A DNA stretch of 64,000 bases from Mycolicibacter acidiphilus (GTDB lineage: Bacteria; Actinomycetota; Actinomycetes; Mycobacteriales; Mycobacteriaceae). A program made the translations under genes and the position numbers. Where the stretch lies: positions 1 to 64,000 of the forward strand of contig NZ_JAHCLR010000007.1 in NCBI RefSeq assembly GCF_018455725.1. The letters are read 5' to 3'. Numbering within the stretch: position 1 is the first letter of the stretch; each line of letters opens with the position of its first letter. The notes below the pieces were generated by a model. The model was not told where the DNA came from. It worked only from the letters and a program-made list of their open reading frames with translations, and searched no databases. Positions 48,895 to 56,694 of the stretch are shown here, piece after piece.

Positions 48895-49653
48895 ATGCCG
48901 ATCACGTCCACCACCGTCGAACCGGGGATCGTCACGGTCACCGTCGACTTCCCGCCCGTCAACGCCCTGCCGTCGCGGGCCTGGTTCGAACTCGGCGAGG
49001 TGATCACCGCCGCCGGCAACGACATGGCCACCCACGTGGTGATCCTGCGCGCCGAGGGCCGCGGCTTCAACGCCGGCGTGGACATCAAGGAGATGCAGGC
49101 CACCGAGGGCTTCACCGCCCTGATCGACGCCAACCGCGGGTGTTTCGCCGCGTTCAAGGCCGTCTACGAGTGCGCGGTGCCGGTGATCGCCGCGGTCAAC
49201 GGTTTCTGCGTCGGCGGCGGTATCGGCCTGGTCGGCAACGCCGACGTGATCGTCGCCTCCGACGACGCCAAGTTCGGCCTGCCCGAGGTGGAGCGCGGTG
49301 CCCTGGGCGCGGCCACCCACCTGTCCCGGCTGGTGCCGCAGCACATGATGCGCCGGCTGTTCTACACCGCCGCCACCGTGCCCGCCTCGGTCCTGGCCGA
49401 CTACGGGTCGGTGCACGAGGTGGTGCCGCGCGCCGAACTCGACGAGGCCGCGCTGCGGGTCGCCCGCGACATCGCGTCGAAGGACACCCGGGTGATCCGG
49501 GCCGCGAAAGAAGCCCTGAACTTGATTGATGTGCAGAAGGTCAACTCCAGCTACCGGATGGAGCAGGGCTTCACGTTCGAGCTGAACCTGTCCGGGGTGG
49601 CCGACGAGCACCGCGACGAGTTCGCCGGAACCGAGAAAGGTGCCAAGAAATGA
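48895..49653 (+). CDS. echA20: EchA20, ring-opening hydrolase of the crotonase family
   Basis: 252 residues from the ATG at 48895 with GAGGA 7 nt upstream. Crotonase fold with the oxyanion-hole regions GRGFNAGVDIKEM and CVGGGIGLVGNADVIVAS. EchA20 hydrolyses the bicyclic HIEC-CoA intermediate, opening one of the last two rings in HIP degradation. First gene of echA20-ipdA-ipdB-ipdC; overlaps ipdA by 4 nt. Confidence 0.93.
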   Translation: MPITSTTVEPGIVTVTVDFPPVNALPSRAWFELGEVITAAGNDMATHVVILRAEGRGFNAGVDIKEMQATEGFTALIDANRGCFAAFKAVYECAVPVIAAVNGFCVGGGIGLVGNADVIVASDDAKFGLPEVERGALGAATHLSRLVPQHMMRRLFYTAATVPASVLADYGSVHEVVPRAELDEAALRVARDIASKDTRVIRAAKEALNLIDVQKVNSSYRMEQGFTFELNLSGVADEHRDEFAGTEKGAKK

Positions 49654-50528
49654 GCAAGGTAACCACGCTCGATGAGGCCGTCGCCGAACTGCGCGACGGT
49701 ATGACGATCGGCATCGGCGGCTGGGGATCCCGGCGCAAGCCGATGGCGTTCGTGCGCGCGATCCTGCGCACCGACGTCAAGGACCTGACCGTGGTGACCT
49801 ACGGCGGGCCGGACCTGGGCCTGCTGTGCTCGGCGGGCAAGGTGCGCCGGGCCTACTACGGTTTCGTCTCCCTGGACTCGCCGCCGTTCTACGACCCGTG
49901 GTTCGCGAAGGCCCGCACCACCGGTGCCATCGAGGCCCGTGAGATGGACGAGGGCATGCTGCGCTGCGGGCTGCAGGCCGCCGCCCAGCGGCTGCCGTTC
50001 CTGCCGATCCGCGCCGGGCTGGGCAGCTCGGTGCGCGAGTTCTGGGGCGACGAGCTCAAGACCGTCACCTCGCCGTACCCGGTTGAGGGCGGGCACGAGA
50101 CCCTGGTCGCGATGCCGGCGCTGAACCTCGACGCCGCGTTCGTACACATGAACATCGGTGACGCCCGCGGCAACGCCGCCTACACCGGCATCGACCCGTA
50201 CTTCGACGACCTGTTCCTGATGTCGGCGCAGCGCCGCTTCCTGTCGGTGGAGAAGATCGTCACCACCGAGGAGTTGATCGCGAACTCGATCCCGCAGACC
50301 CAGGTGATCAACCGGATGATGGTGGATCGCGTTGTGGAGGCACCGGGTGGCGCCCACTTCACCATCGGCGCAGCCGATTACGGGCGCGACGAGAAGTTCC
50401 AGCGGCACTACGCCGAGGCCGCCAAGTCCGACGAGACCTGGGCGGAATTCAAGGCCACCTACCTGTCCGGCAGCGAAGATGACTACCAGGCGGCGGTTAA
50501 GGCATTCGGAGCGGAGGCACAAGCATGA
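49650..50528 (+). CDS. ipdA: COCHEA-CoA hydrolase subunit IpdA
   Basis: 292 residues of the class I CoA-transferase fold (GMTIGIGGWGSRRKPMAFVRA at the N-terminus). With IpdB it forms the hydrolase that opens the last steroid ring (COCHEA-CoA) rather than a CoA transferase. Starts ATGA-overlapping echA20 and ends overlapping ipdB by 4 nt, as expected for a 1:1 heteromer. Confidence 0.94.
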   Translation: MSKVTTLDEAVAELRDGMTIGIGGWGSRRKPMAFVRAILRTDVKDLTVVTYGGPDLGLLCSAGKVRRAYYGFVSLDSPPFYDPWFAKARTTGAIEAREMDEGMLRCGLQAAAQRLPFLPIRAGLGSSVREFWGDELKTVTSPYPVEGGHETLVAMPALNLDAAFVHMNIGDARGNAAYTGIDPYFDDLFLMSAQRRFLSVEKIVTTEELIANSIPQTQVINRMMVDRVVEAPGGAHFTIGAADYGRDEKFQRHYAEAAKSDETWAEFKATYLSGSEDDYQAAVKAFGAEAQA

Positions 50529-51277
50529 ACGACTCACCCACTCGCGCCGAGGTCTGCGCCGTCGCCTGCGCCGAGCTGTTCCGCGACGCCGGCGAGATCA
50601 TGGCCTCACCGATGGCCACCGTGCCGTCGATCGGCGCCCGGCTGGCGCGGTTGACCTTCTCCCCCGACCTGCTGCTCACCGACGGCGAGGCCCGGATCCT
50701 GGCCGACACCCCGGCGATCGGCAAGGTCGGCCCGCTGGAGGGCTGGATGCCGTTCAACCGGGTCTTCGAGACGCTGGCCTGGGGCAAGCGCCATGTGATC
50801 ATGGGCGCCAACCAGATCGACCGCTACGGCAACCAGAACCTGTCCGCGTTCGGGCCGCTGCAGCACCCGACCCGGCAGATGTTCGGGGTGCGCGGCGCGC
50901 CGGGCAACACCATCAACCACACCACCAGCTACTGGGTGGGCGCGCACTCGTCGCGGGTGTTCACCGAGACCGTCGACATCGTCTCCGGGATCGGCTACGA
51001 CAAGGTCGACCCGACCAACCCGGCCTTCCGGTTCTTCAACCTGGGCGGCGTGGTGACCAACCTGGGCGTCTTCGACTTCGGCGGCCCGTCGCATCAGATG
51101 CGGGCGGTCTCGCTGCACCCCGGCGTCACCGCTGCCGAGGTCACCGAGAACACCTCGTTCGAGGTGCACGGGTTGGCCGACGCCGGCGAGACCCGCTTGC
51201 CGACGGCCGAGGAGCTGCGGCTGATCCGCGAGGTCATCGACCCGAAGTCGTTCCGGGACAAAGAGGTCAAGGCATGA
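50525..51277 (+). CDS. ipdB: COCHEA-CoA hydrolase subunit IpdB
   Basis: 250 residues, the beta partner of IpdA. The sequence MASPMATVPSIGARLARLTFSPDLLLTDGE and the RGAPGNTINHTTSYWV loop are typical of IpdB. Overlaps ipdA by 4 nt and ipdC by 4 nt. Acts in the cytoplasm at the final ring-opening step of cholesterol. Confidence 0.94.
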   Translation: MNDSPTRAEVCAVACAELFRDAGEIMASPMATVPSIGARLARLTFSPDLLLTDGEARILADTPAIGKVGPLEGWMPFNRVFETLAWGKRHVIMGANQIDRYGNQNLSAFGPLQHPTRQMFGVRGAPGNTINHTTSYWVGAHSSRVFTETVDIVSGIGYDKVDPTNPAFRFFNLGGVVTNLGVFDFGGPSHQMRAVSLHPGVTAAEVTENTSFEVHGLADAGETRLPTAEELRLIREVIDPKSFRDKEVKA

Positions 51278-52344
51278 CCGGCTTGAAGACCCCACTGACC
51301 GAGCTGGTCGGCATCGAACACCCGGTCGTGCAGACCGGGATGGGCTGGGTGGCCGGCGCCCGGCTGGTCTCGGCCACCGCCAACGCCGGCGGGCTGGGCA
51401 TCCTGGCCTCGGCGACGATGACCATCGACGAGCTGGCGACCGCCATCAAGAAGGTGAAGTCGGCCACCGACAAGCCGTTCGGGGTCAACATCCGCGCTGA
51501 CGGCGCCGACGCCGGCGACCGGGTGGACCTGATGATCCGCGAGGGCGTCAAGGTCGCGTCGTTCGCCCTGGCCCCCAAGGCCGAGCTGATCGCCAAGCTC
51601 AAAGAGGCCGGCTCCGTGGTGATCCCGTCGGTGGGTGCGGCCAAGCACGCCAAAAAGGTAGCGTCCTGGGGTGCCGACGCGGTGATCGTGCAGGGCGGCG
51701 AGGGCGGCGGGCACACCGGACCGGTGGCCACCACCCTGCTGCTGCCGTCGGTGCTCGACGCAGTGGCCGGCACCGATGTGCAGGTGATCGCCGCAGGCGG
51801 TTTCTTCGACGGCCGCGGTCTGGCCGCCGCGTTGTCGTATGGCGCGACCGGCGTGGCGATGGGCACCCGGTTCCTCTTGACGTCTGACTCGACGGTGCCC
51901 GACTCGGTCAAGCAGCGCTATCTGGCCGCCGACCTCAGCGGCACCGTCGTCTCCACCCGCGTCGACGGCATGCCGCACCGAGTGCTGCGCACCGAACTGG
52001 TGAACAAGCTCGAAAGCGGGTCGCGGGCACGCGGTTTCACTGCCGCGATCCGCAACGCCGCCAAGTTCAAGAAGATGTCGCAGATGTCCTGGCCGACGAT
52101 GGTCAAGGACGGGTTGGCGATGCGGCACGGCAAGGAGCTCACCTGGTCGCAGGTGCTGATGGCCGCCAACACCCCGATGCTGCTGAAAGCCGGTCTGGTG
52201 GAGGGCAACACCGAGGCCGGTGTGCTGGCCTCCGGTCAGGTGGCCGGCATCCTCGACAGCCTGCCGTCGTGCCAGGAGTTGATCACCTCGATCGTCGACG
52301 AGGCCGTCGAGCACCTCAAGGCCGCGAACTCCTTCGTCGTTTAA
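51274..52344 (+). CDS. ipdC: IpdC, nitronate-monooxygenase-like flavin oxidoreductase
   Basis: 356 residues from the ATG at 51274. FMN-binding TIM barrel of the 2-nitropropane-dioxygenase family: HPVVQTGMGWVAGARLVSA, VIVQGGEGGGHTGPV, VIAAGGFFDGRGLAAALSYGATGVAMGTRFL. IpdC works on a bicyclic CoA intermediate just before EchA20. The stop lies 3 bp from the left repeat of the second DUF559 unit, where M. tuberculosis continues with fdxB. Confidence 0.93.
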   Translation: MTGLKTPLTELVGIEHPVVQTGMGWVAGARLVSATANAGGLGILASATMTIDELATAIKKVKSATDKPFGVNIRADGADAGDRVDLMIREGVKVASFALAPKAELIAKLKEAGSVVIPSVGAAKHAKKVASWGADAVIVQGGEGGGHTGPVATTLLLPSVLDAVAGTDVQVIAAGGFFDGRGLAAALSYGATGVAMGTRFLLTSDSTVPDSVKQRYLAADLSGTVVSTRVDGMPHRVLRTELVNKLESGSRARGFTAAIRNAAKFKKMSQMSWPTMVKDGLAMRHGKELTWSQVLMAANTPMLLKAGLVEGNTEAGVLASGQVAGILDSLPSCQELITSIVDEAVEHLKAANSFVV

Positions 52345-52347
52345 CCC

Positions 52348-52411
52348 CGAGCGGGAATCTCACGACGCGACACGCCGTTCCAGCGTCGCTGGCTTCCCGC
52401 TCGCGGTGCGG
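52348..52411. repeat. Left direct repeat of the second DUF559 unit
   Basis: A nested palindrome: outer arms CGAGCGGGAA (52348-52357) and TTCCCGCTCG (52394-52403), inner arms CGACGC and GCGTCG. It encodes the nuclease C-terminus (SGKPATLERRVAS and stop) on the minus strand, and can also terminate ipdC. Confidence 0.85.
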
Positions 52412-53301
52412 CCCATCCAGCCGGCGGCGTACATCGCGTCCTCAACCCGCCCGATGAACGTCGCCAACCGGTAGTTGAGCAGTTCGGCGGTGACCCGGAT
52501 GATCACCCAGCCCTCGGCGGTCAGCGCCGCGTGCCGATCGATATCACGCTGGCGCTGCTTCGGATCGGTCCAGTGCTGCGGGCCGTCGTATTCGACGCCG
52601 ACCTTGAGACTCCGATATCCCTCCCCCGCAAGCGGGAGGTACCCCCAGTCGACCCGGGCCACGAAACCACCGGAGGCGTCGCGGACGACGATCTGAGTCT
52701 CGGGCGCCGGGAGTCCTGCGTCGATCAACGCCAACCGGGTTCGGGTCTCCTGCGGCGATTCCGCCCCACCGTCCACGAGCGGCAGGATGCCGCGCAATCG
52801 GGTCAGGTAGCGCGCGCCAGGGTGCGCGGCGATGACGGCCTCGACCTCCGCAATACCCACACCGGTCGCGTTGACCAGGGCGTCCAGTCGCTGCACACCG
52901 GCCAGCCGGGACCGGGTCCGCCGGCCGATATCGAACGCAGTACGAGCCGGGCTGGTGACCGGCATCCCGGCGACGGTCACCACCTCCCCCGGTAGCAACG
53001 TATCGGTGTACACCACGAGTCTCGGCGGCGACTTGTGGTTGTCGTGCACCAGTTCAGCATCCAGCGCCGCATCCACCCACTTCGCACCCAGCAGTGCCGC
53101 CGCGGAATTACCGGCCACCACACCCCGCCGCCGCGACCACAGCCACGCCGCCGCCGCGCGCTGGCATGCCGTTAGGTCGATCCCGTGGGGCACGTACACC
53201 CCGGGGTAGACCGCCTCGTACAGCGAACGCATCGCCCGCTCCGGCATCACCTTGGCGGCCAACACCTCTGCGCCGAGGAACGGCCAGGCCGGCTCCGTCA
53301 T
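52360..53301 (-). CDS. DUF559-type nuclease-like protein (copy B) with an in-frame repeat insertion
   Basis: 313 residues, homologous to copy A along its length (YPGVYVPHG, RRGVVAGNSAAALLG, VTSPARTAFDIG, ESPQET, VGVEYDGPQHW, GWVIIRV). Probable active-site acidic residues are Glu181/Glu185, Asp218 and Glu237/Asp239. Relative to copy A it has about 10 extra residues (GYLPLAGEGYRS, about 220-231) right before the EYDG strand; these are encoded by a palindromic repeat (52621-52648). Whether it is still active is unknown. The C-terminal 14 residues come from the flanking repeat. Confidence 0.8.
   Translation of the reverse strand: MTEPAWPFLGAEVLAAKVMPERAMRSLYEAVYPGVYVPHGIDLTACQRAAAAWLWSRRRGVVAGNSAAALLGAKWVDAALDAELVHDNHKSPPRLVVYTDTLLPGEVVTVAGMPVTSPARTAFDIGRRTRSRLAGVQRLDALVNATGVGIAEVEAVIAAHPGARYLTRLRGILPLVDGGAESPQETRTRLALIDAGLPAPETQIVVRDASGGFVARVDWGYLPLAGEGYRSLKVGVEYDGPQHWTDPKQRQRDIDRHAALTAEGWVIIRVTAELLNYRLATFIGRVEDAMYAAGWMGRTASGKPATLERRVAS
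52621..52648. repeat. Palindromic repeat inserted in frame in DUF559 copy B
   Basis: On the gene's strand it begins CTGGGGGTACCTCCCGCTTG and ends CGGGGGAG. The first 27 bases match the repeat at the start of fadD3 (57910-57938) at 26 positions. It encodes D-W-G-Y-L-P-L-A-G-E (218-227). Confidence 0.75.
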
Positions 53302-53346
53302 TGGCCAAGGGTTCCCCAGCGCGCCGCTGACCGCCAGTCACCCCGT

Positions 53347-53410
53347 CGAGCCGGAATCTCACTACGCCACACGCCGATTCAGCGTCGCGGATTTCCCGCT
53401 CGCGGTGCGG
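53347..53410. repeat. Right direct repeat of the second DUF559 unit
   Basis: Same nested palindrome as 52348-52411. Read in the nuclease orientation it would give SGKSATLNRRVA followed by two stops, close to the gene's own C-terminus. It may therefore be either a boundary repeat or the 3' stub of a lost tandem gene copy. It ends 2 bp from the TetR stop. Confidence 0.8.
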
Positions 53411-53412
53411 GG

Positions 53413-54096
53413 TCAGGCCCCGAGTTGGCCGATGCCCGCCTCGACCACCAGCACGAACGTGGTCAGGTCGGTGATGAGGTCATCGATCGGCCGGGGCTCG
53501 GGCCGGTGCACGGACTCCGCGACCAACTCGAACAGCCCGCCGACCGTGGCCACCGACAGCGCCTGGTAGTCGGTGCGGTCGTTGGCCGGATGATGCGCCC
53601 GCCAGAGCGCCTCCAGGAATTCGGCCGTCCGGCGCCGGTTCTCCCGTCGGCGCCCCTCGACGCGCGGCGAGACACCCGCGGACTCGCCGAACGCCACCAC
53701 CGCGACCCGAGGGTCGTCGGCGAGGGTGTGCGCGAACGCCGAGAGGACCCGGCGCAGGATCTGCCGCTCGTCCTCGTCCGGCGCCGCCTGGCCCATGGCC
53801 TCGGCGACCGCCACCTCGACGCGCTCGGCGATCTGCGCCAGCAGCGTCAGGTAGCAGTCCTCCTTGCTCTCGAAGAGCTCGTAGAACGCCTTGTTGCCGA
53901 CATAGGCGGTCTGACAGATCTGTTCGATCGCAGTGTTGGCGTACCCGTCGCGCGCGAACAGCTCGAAGGCGGCGACCAGAATCTGATCGCGCCGCTGTGC
54001 GCGACGCTCGTCAGCGTCCAGACCGCGGATTCGGCGCCCGCCCGCCGAAACCGCGCCGCCCGACTCACTCTGTCCGGGCATGTTCGGTGACCCCAT
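53413..54096 (-). CDS. TetR-family transcriptional regulator
   Basis: 227 residues. N-terminal HTH RRAQRRDQILVAAFELFARDGYANTAIEQICQTAYVGNKAFYELFESKEDCYL (about 31-83), then an unassigned ligand domain. The recognition helix differs from KstR2 and from the TetR at 11416. It is 39 nt downstream of fadA6 on the same strand and could be read from the KstR2-controlled operon. An alternative ATG at 54081 would shorten it by 5 residues. M. tuberculosis has no TetR here other than KstR2, as I recall. Confidence 0.87.
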   Translation of the reverse strand: MGSPNMPGQSESGGAVSAGGRRIRGLDADERRAQRRDQILVAAFELFARDGYANTAIEQICQTAYVGNKAFYELFESKEDCYLTLLAQIAERVEVAVAEAMGQAAPDEDERQILRRVLSAFAHTLADDPRVAVVAFGESAGVSPRVEGRRRENRRRTAEFLEALWRAHHPANDRTDYQALSVATVGGLFELVAESVHRPEPRPIDDLITDLTTFVLVVEAGIGQLGA

Positions 54097-54135
54097 GGCC
54101 GGGGATTCTAGCGATACCTGAGCCGGTCCGCGATT

Positions 54136-55302
54136 TCAGAGCCGCTCGATGATCGTGACGTTGGCGGTGCCGCCGCCCTCGCACATGGTCTGCAGGCCGT
54201 AGCGACCGCCGGTGCGCTCCAGTTCGTTGAGCATCGTGGCGAACAGCTTGGCGCCGGTGGCGCCCAGCGGGTGACCCAGGGCGATCGCGCCGCCGTTGGG
54301 GTTGACCTTCGCCGGGTCGATCGGGAATTCCTTCAGCCAGGCCAGCACGACCGGGGCGAACGCCTCGTTGATCTCGACGACGTCGATGTCGTCGATGGTC
54401 AGGCCGGCCTTGTCCAGGGCGTAGCGGGTGGCCGGGATCGGGCCGGTCAGCATGAACACCGGGTCGTCCCCGCGGGCGCTGATGTGGTGGATGCGGGCGC
54501 GCGGCTTGAGGCCGTGGGCCTTGACCGCATCCTCGGAGGCGAGCAGCACCGCCGAGGCGCCGTCGGTGATCTGGCTGGCCAGCGCCGCGGTCAGCCGGCC
54601 ACCCTCGACCAGGGTCTTCAGGCTGGCCAGTTTCTCCAGGGTGGACTCGCGCGGGCCCTCGTCGACACGGAACTCCCCAACCGGGATGATCTCGTTGTCG
54701 AAGCGGCCCTCGGCGATCGCGGCGAACGCCCGGGTGTGGCTCTGCTGGGCGAAGCGCTCCATCTCCTCGCGGGAGATGTCCCACTTCTCGGCGATCATCT
54801 CGGCGCCGCGGAACTGGGAGATCTCCTGGTCGCCGTAGCGCTCCAGCCACTTCTTCGACTCGTTGGTCGGCGAGGTGAAACCGAACTGCTCACCGACGAT
54901 CATCGCCGAGGAGATCGGGATCTGGCTCATGTTCTGCACGCCGCCGGCCAGGATCACGTCCGCGGTGCGACTCATGATGGCCTGCGCGCCGAACGAGATC
55001 GCCTGCTGCGACGACCCGCACTGCCGGTCGACGGTGACGCCCGGGACGCCCTCGGGGTAGCCGGCGGCCAGCCAGGCCAGCCGGCCGATGTTGCCGGCCT
55101 GCCCGCCGATGGCGTCCACGCAGCCGGCGATCACGTCGTCGACGACGGCCGGATCGATGCCGACCCGGTCGATCAGGCCCTGAAAGGCGGTGGCGCCCAG
55201 GTCGATCGGGTGCACCCCGGCCAGCGAGCCGCCCCGCTTGCCGCCGGCGGTGCGAACCGCGTCGATGACGTATGCCTCGGAAATTTTAGCGATTTCAGCC
55301 AT
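54136..55302 (-). CDS. fadA6: Thiolase FadA6
   Basis: 388-residue acetyl-CoA acetyltransferase-type thiolase. Cys95 (RQCGSSQQ), His344 (GHPLG) and Cys374 (MCEGGG) form the active site. Rv3556c/FadA6 performs thiolysis in HIP degradation. The start overlaps the kstR2 stop (TAATG), so it is coupled to the regulator in the fadE30-ipdF-kstR2-fadA6 operon. Confidence 0.94.
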   Translation of the reverse strand: MAEIAKISEAYVIDAVRTAGGKRGGSLAGVHPIDLGATAFQGLIDRVGIDPAVVDDVIAGCVDAIGGQAGNIGRLAWLAAGYPEGVPGVTVDRQCGSSQQAISFGAQAIMSRTADVILAGGVQNMSQIPISSAMIVGEQFGFTSPTNESKKWLERYGDQEISQFRGAEMIAEKWDISREEMERFAQQSHTRAFAAIAEGRFDNEIIPVGEFRVDEGPRESTLEKLASLKTLVEGGRLTAALASQITDGASAVLLASEDAVKAHGLKPRARIHHISARGDDPVFMLTGPIPATRYALDKAGLTIDDIDVVEINEAFAPVVLAWLKEFPIDPAKVNPNGGAIALGHPLGATGAKLFATMLNELERTGGRYGLQTMCEGGGTANVTIIERL

Positions 55303-55883
55303 TATGGTGTTCCTTCTTTCGTGATGCCGCCGAGGACGATGGCGAGATATTGCTGACCGACCTGTGCGCCGGTGAGCGGCCCGCCCGGTTGATACCAGCG
55401 CACCGAGACCCAGGTCGTGTCCCGGATGAATCGGTAGATCAGGTCGACGTCGAGATCGGCTCGGAAGTAACCCTCTTCGATTCCCTGCTGCAGCACGTCA
55501 ATCCACATCTTACGTTGCTGCCGGTTGCGTTCGTCGACGTAGGAGAACCGCTCCTGGCCGGACAGTCGCTTGGCCTCGTCCTGGTAGATGACGACCTGGG
55601 CGTGCCGGTGCTCGATAGCGTCGAACGACGCCAGGAACAGTCCCTTGAGCCGCTCCAGCGGATTCGCCTCGGTGTCCAGGATCTGCTGGTAGCGGTCGAA
55701 CAGCCAGTTCAAGAAGTCCCGCAGCACCTCGTCGACCATCTCCTCCTTGGAGGAGAAGTGGTGGTAGAGACTGCCGGACAGGATGCCGGCGGCGTCGGCG
55801 ATGTCGCGGACGGTGGTGGCCTTGAGGCCCCGCTCGGCCATCATCTCCGCCGCCAACTGCAGCAGTTCGTCTCGTCGGGTCAT
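55302..55883 (-). CDS. kstR2: TetR-family repressor KstR2
   Basis: 193 residues. HTH region MTRRDELLQLAAEMMAERGLKATTVRDIADAAGILSGSLYHHFSSKEEMVDEVL, with a C-terminal HIP-CoA-binding domain. KstR2 represses the C/D-ring genes until HIP-CoA is made by FadD3. It lies 7 nt after ipdF within the operon it should control from the box at 57856-57869, so it is autoregulated. Confidence 0.93.
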   Translation of the reverse strand: MTRRDELLQLAAEMMAERGLKATTVRDIADAAGILSGSLYHHFSSKEEMVDEVLRDFLNWLFDRYQQILDTEANPLERLKGLFLASFDAIEHRHAQVVIYQDEAKRLSGQERFSYVDERNRQQRKMWIDVLQQGIEEGYFRADLDVDLIYRFIRDTTWVSVRWYQPGGPLTGAQVGQQYLAIVLGGITKEGTP

Positions 55884-55890
55884 CGGCGGA

Positions 55891-56694
55891 TCAGGCGCGC
55901 TGGCTGGACACCGAGATGATCTCGCCGGTCAGGTAGCTGGAGTAGTCGCTGGCCAGGAACGCGATCGTGGTGGCGATCTCCCACGGCTCGGCGGCCCGGC
56001 CGAACGCCTCACCCTCGGCGAGCCGGTCCAGCAGCTCGGTGGAGGACGTCTTCTCCAGGAACTTGTGCCGAGCGATGCTCGGCGAGACGGCGTTGATCCG
56101 CACCCCGTATTCGGCGGCTTCGATTGCGCTGCACCGGGTCAGCGCCATCACGCCGGCCTTGGCGGCGGCGTAGTGCGACTGCGAGTGCTGGGCGCGCCAA
56201 CCGAGGACGGAGGCGTTGTTGACGATCACCCCGCCGTGCGGGGCGTCCCGGAAGTACCGCAGCGCAGCGCGGGTCGCGCGCATCACCGAGTTCAGCGTGA
56301 CGTTCAGGACCCGATCCCACTCGTCGTCGGTCATGTCGATCACCGGCGTCTGCCCGCCCAGGCCGGCGTTGTTGACCAGCACGTCGATCCGGCCCATCTT
56401 CTCGACGGCGCCGGTGATCAGCGCGTCGACGGCGGCGGTGGAGGTGACGTCGCAGGTGATCGCCTCCACCCGGCCCAGCCCCAAGCCGGCCAGTTCGTCG
56501 CGGGTCTCGCCCAGGCGGCGCTCGTGGTAGTCCGAGACCAGCACGTCGGCGCCCTCCAGCAGCGCGCGCCGCGCGGTGGTGGAGCCGATGCCGGTGCCGG
56601 CGGCGGCGGTGACGACGACGACCTTGCCCTTGAGCAGACCGTGGCCGGGAATCTCCTCCGGCGCCTTGGAAAGGTCCTTAGCCAGATCCGTCAT
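55891..56694 (-). CDS. ipdF: IpdF, short-chain dehydrogenase of HIP degradation
   Basis: 267 residues from the ATG at 56694; the longer frame is fadE30 shadow. Nucleotide motif TAAAGTGIG (variant of TGxxxGIG), NNAGLGGQ, NNASVLGWRAQHSQSHYAAAKAG. The counterpart Rv3559c is named IpdF and handles a hydroxyl/keto conversion in HIP-CoA degradation. Overlaps fadE30 by 4 nt (ATGA). Confidence 0.9.
   Translation of the reverse strand: MTDLAKDLSKAPEEIPGHGLLKGKVVVVTAAAGTGIGSTTARRALLEGADVLVSDYHERRLGETRDELAGLGLGRVEAITCDVTSTAAVDALITGAVEKMGRIDVLVNNAGLGGQTPVIDMTDDEWDRVLNVTLNSVMRATRAALRYFRDAPHGGVIVNNASVLGWRAQHSQSHYAAAKAGVMALTRCSAIEAAEYGVRINAVSPSIARHKFLEKTSSTELLDRLAEGEAFGRAAEPWEIATTIAFLASDYSSYLTGEIISVSSQRA

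Larger units (their letters stand above)
52348..53410. mobile_element. Putative 1,063-bp unit: DUF559 nuclease gene between 64-bp direct repeats
   Basis: Left repeat 52348-52411 and right repeat 53347-53410 are direct copies; the 56-bp palindromic core agrees at 48 of 56 positions and the next 8 bp are identical. The only gene inside is a DUF559/Vsr-like nuclease whose last 14 codons are part of the left repeat. The unit sits between the convergent stops of ipdC (3 bp away) and a TetR gene (2 bp away), in place of fdxB/Rv3555c. Mobility is inferred from layout; no target duplication seen. Confidence 0.5.

Noticed and set aside
50332-52344. 670-residue ORF fusing ipdB-region sequence to IpdC
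   Set aside because: The first part is an out-of-frame shadow of ipdA/ipdB; the ATG at 51274 overlaps the ipdB stop and matches the family start.
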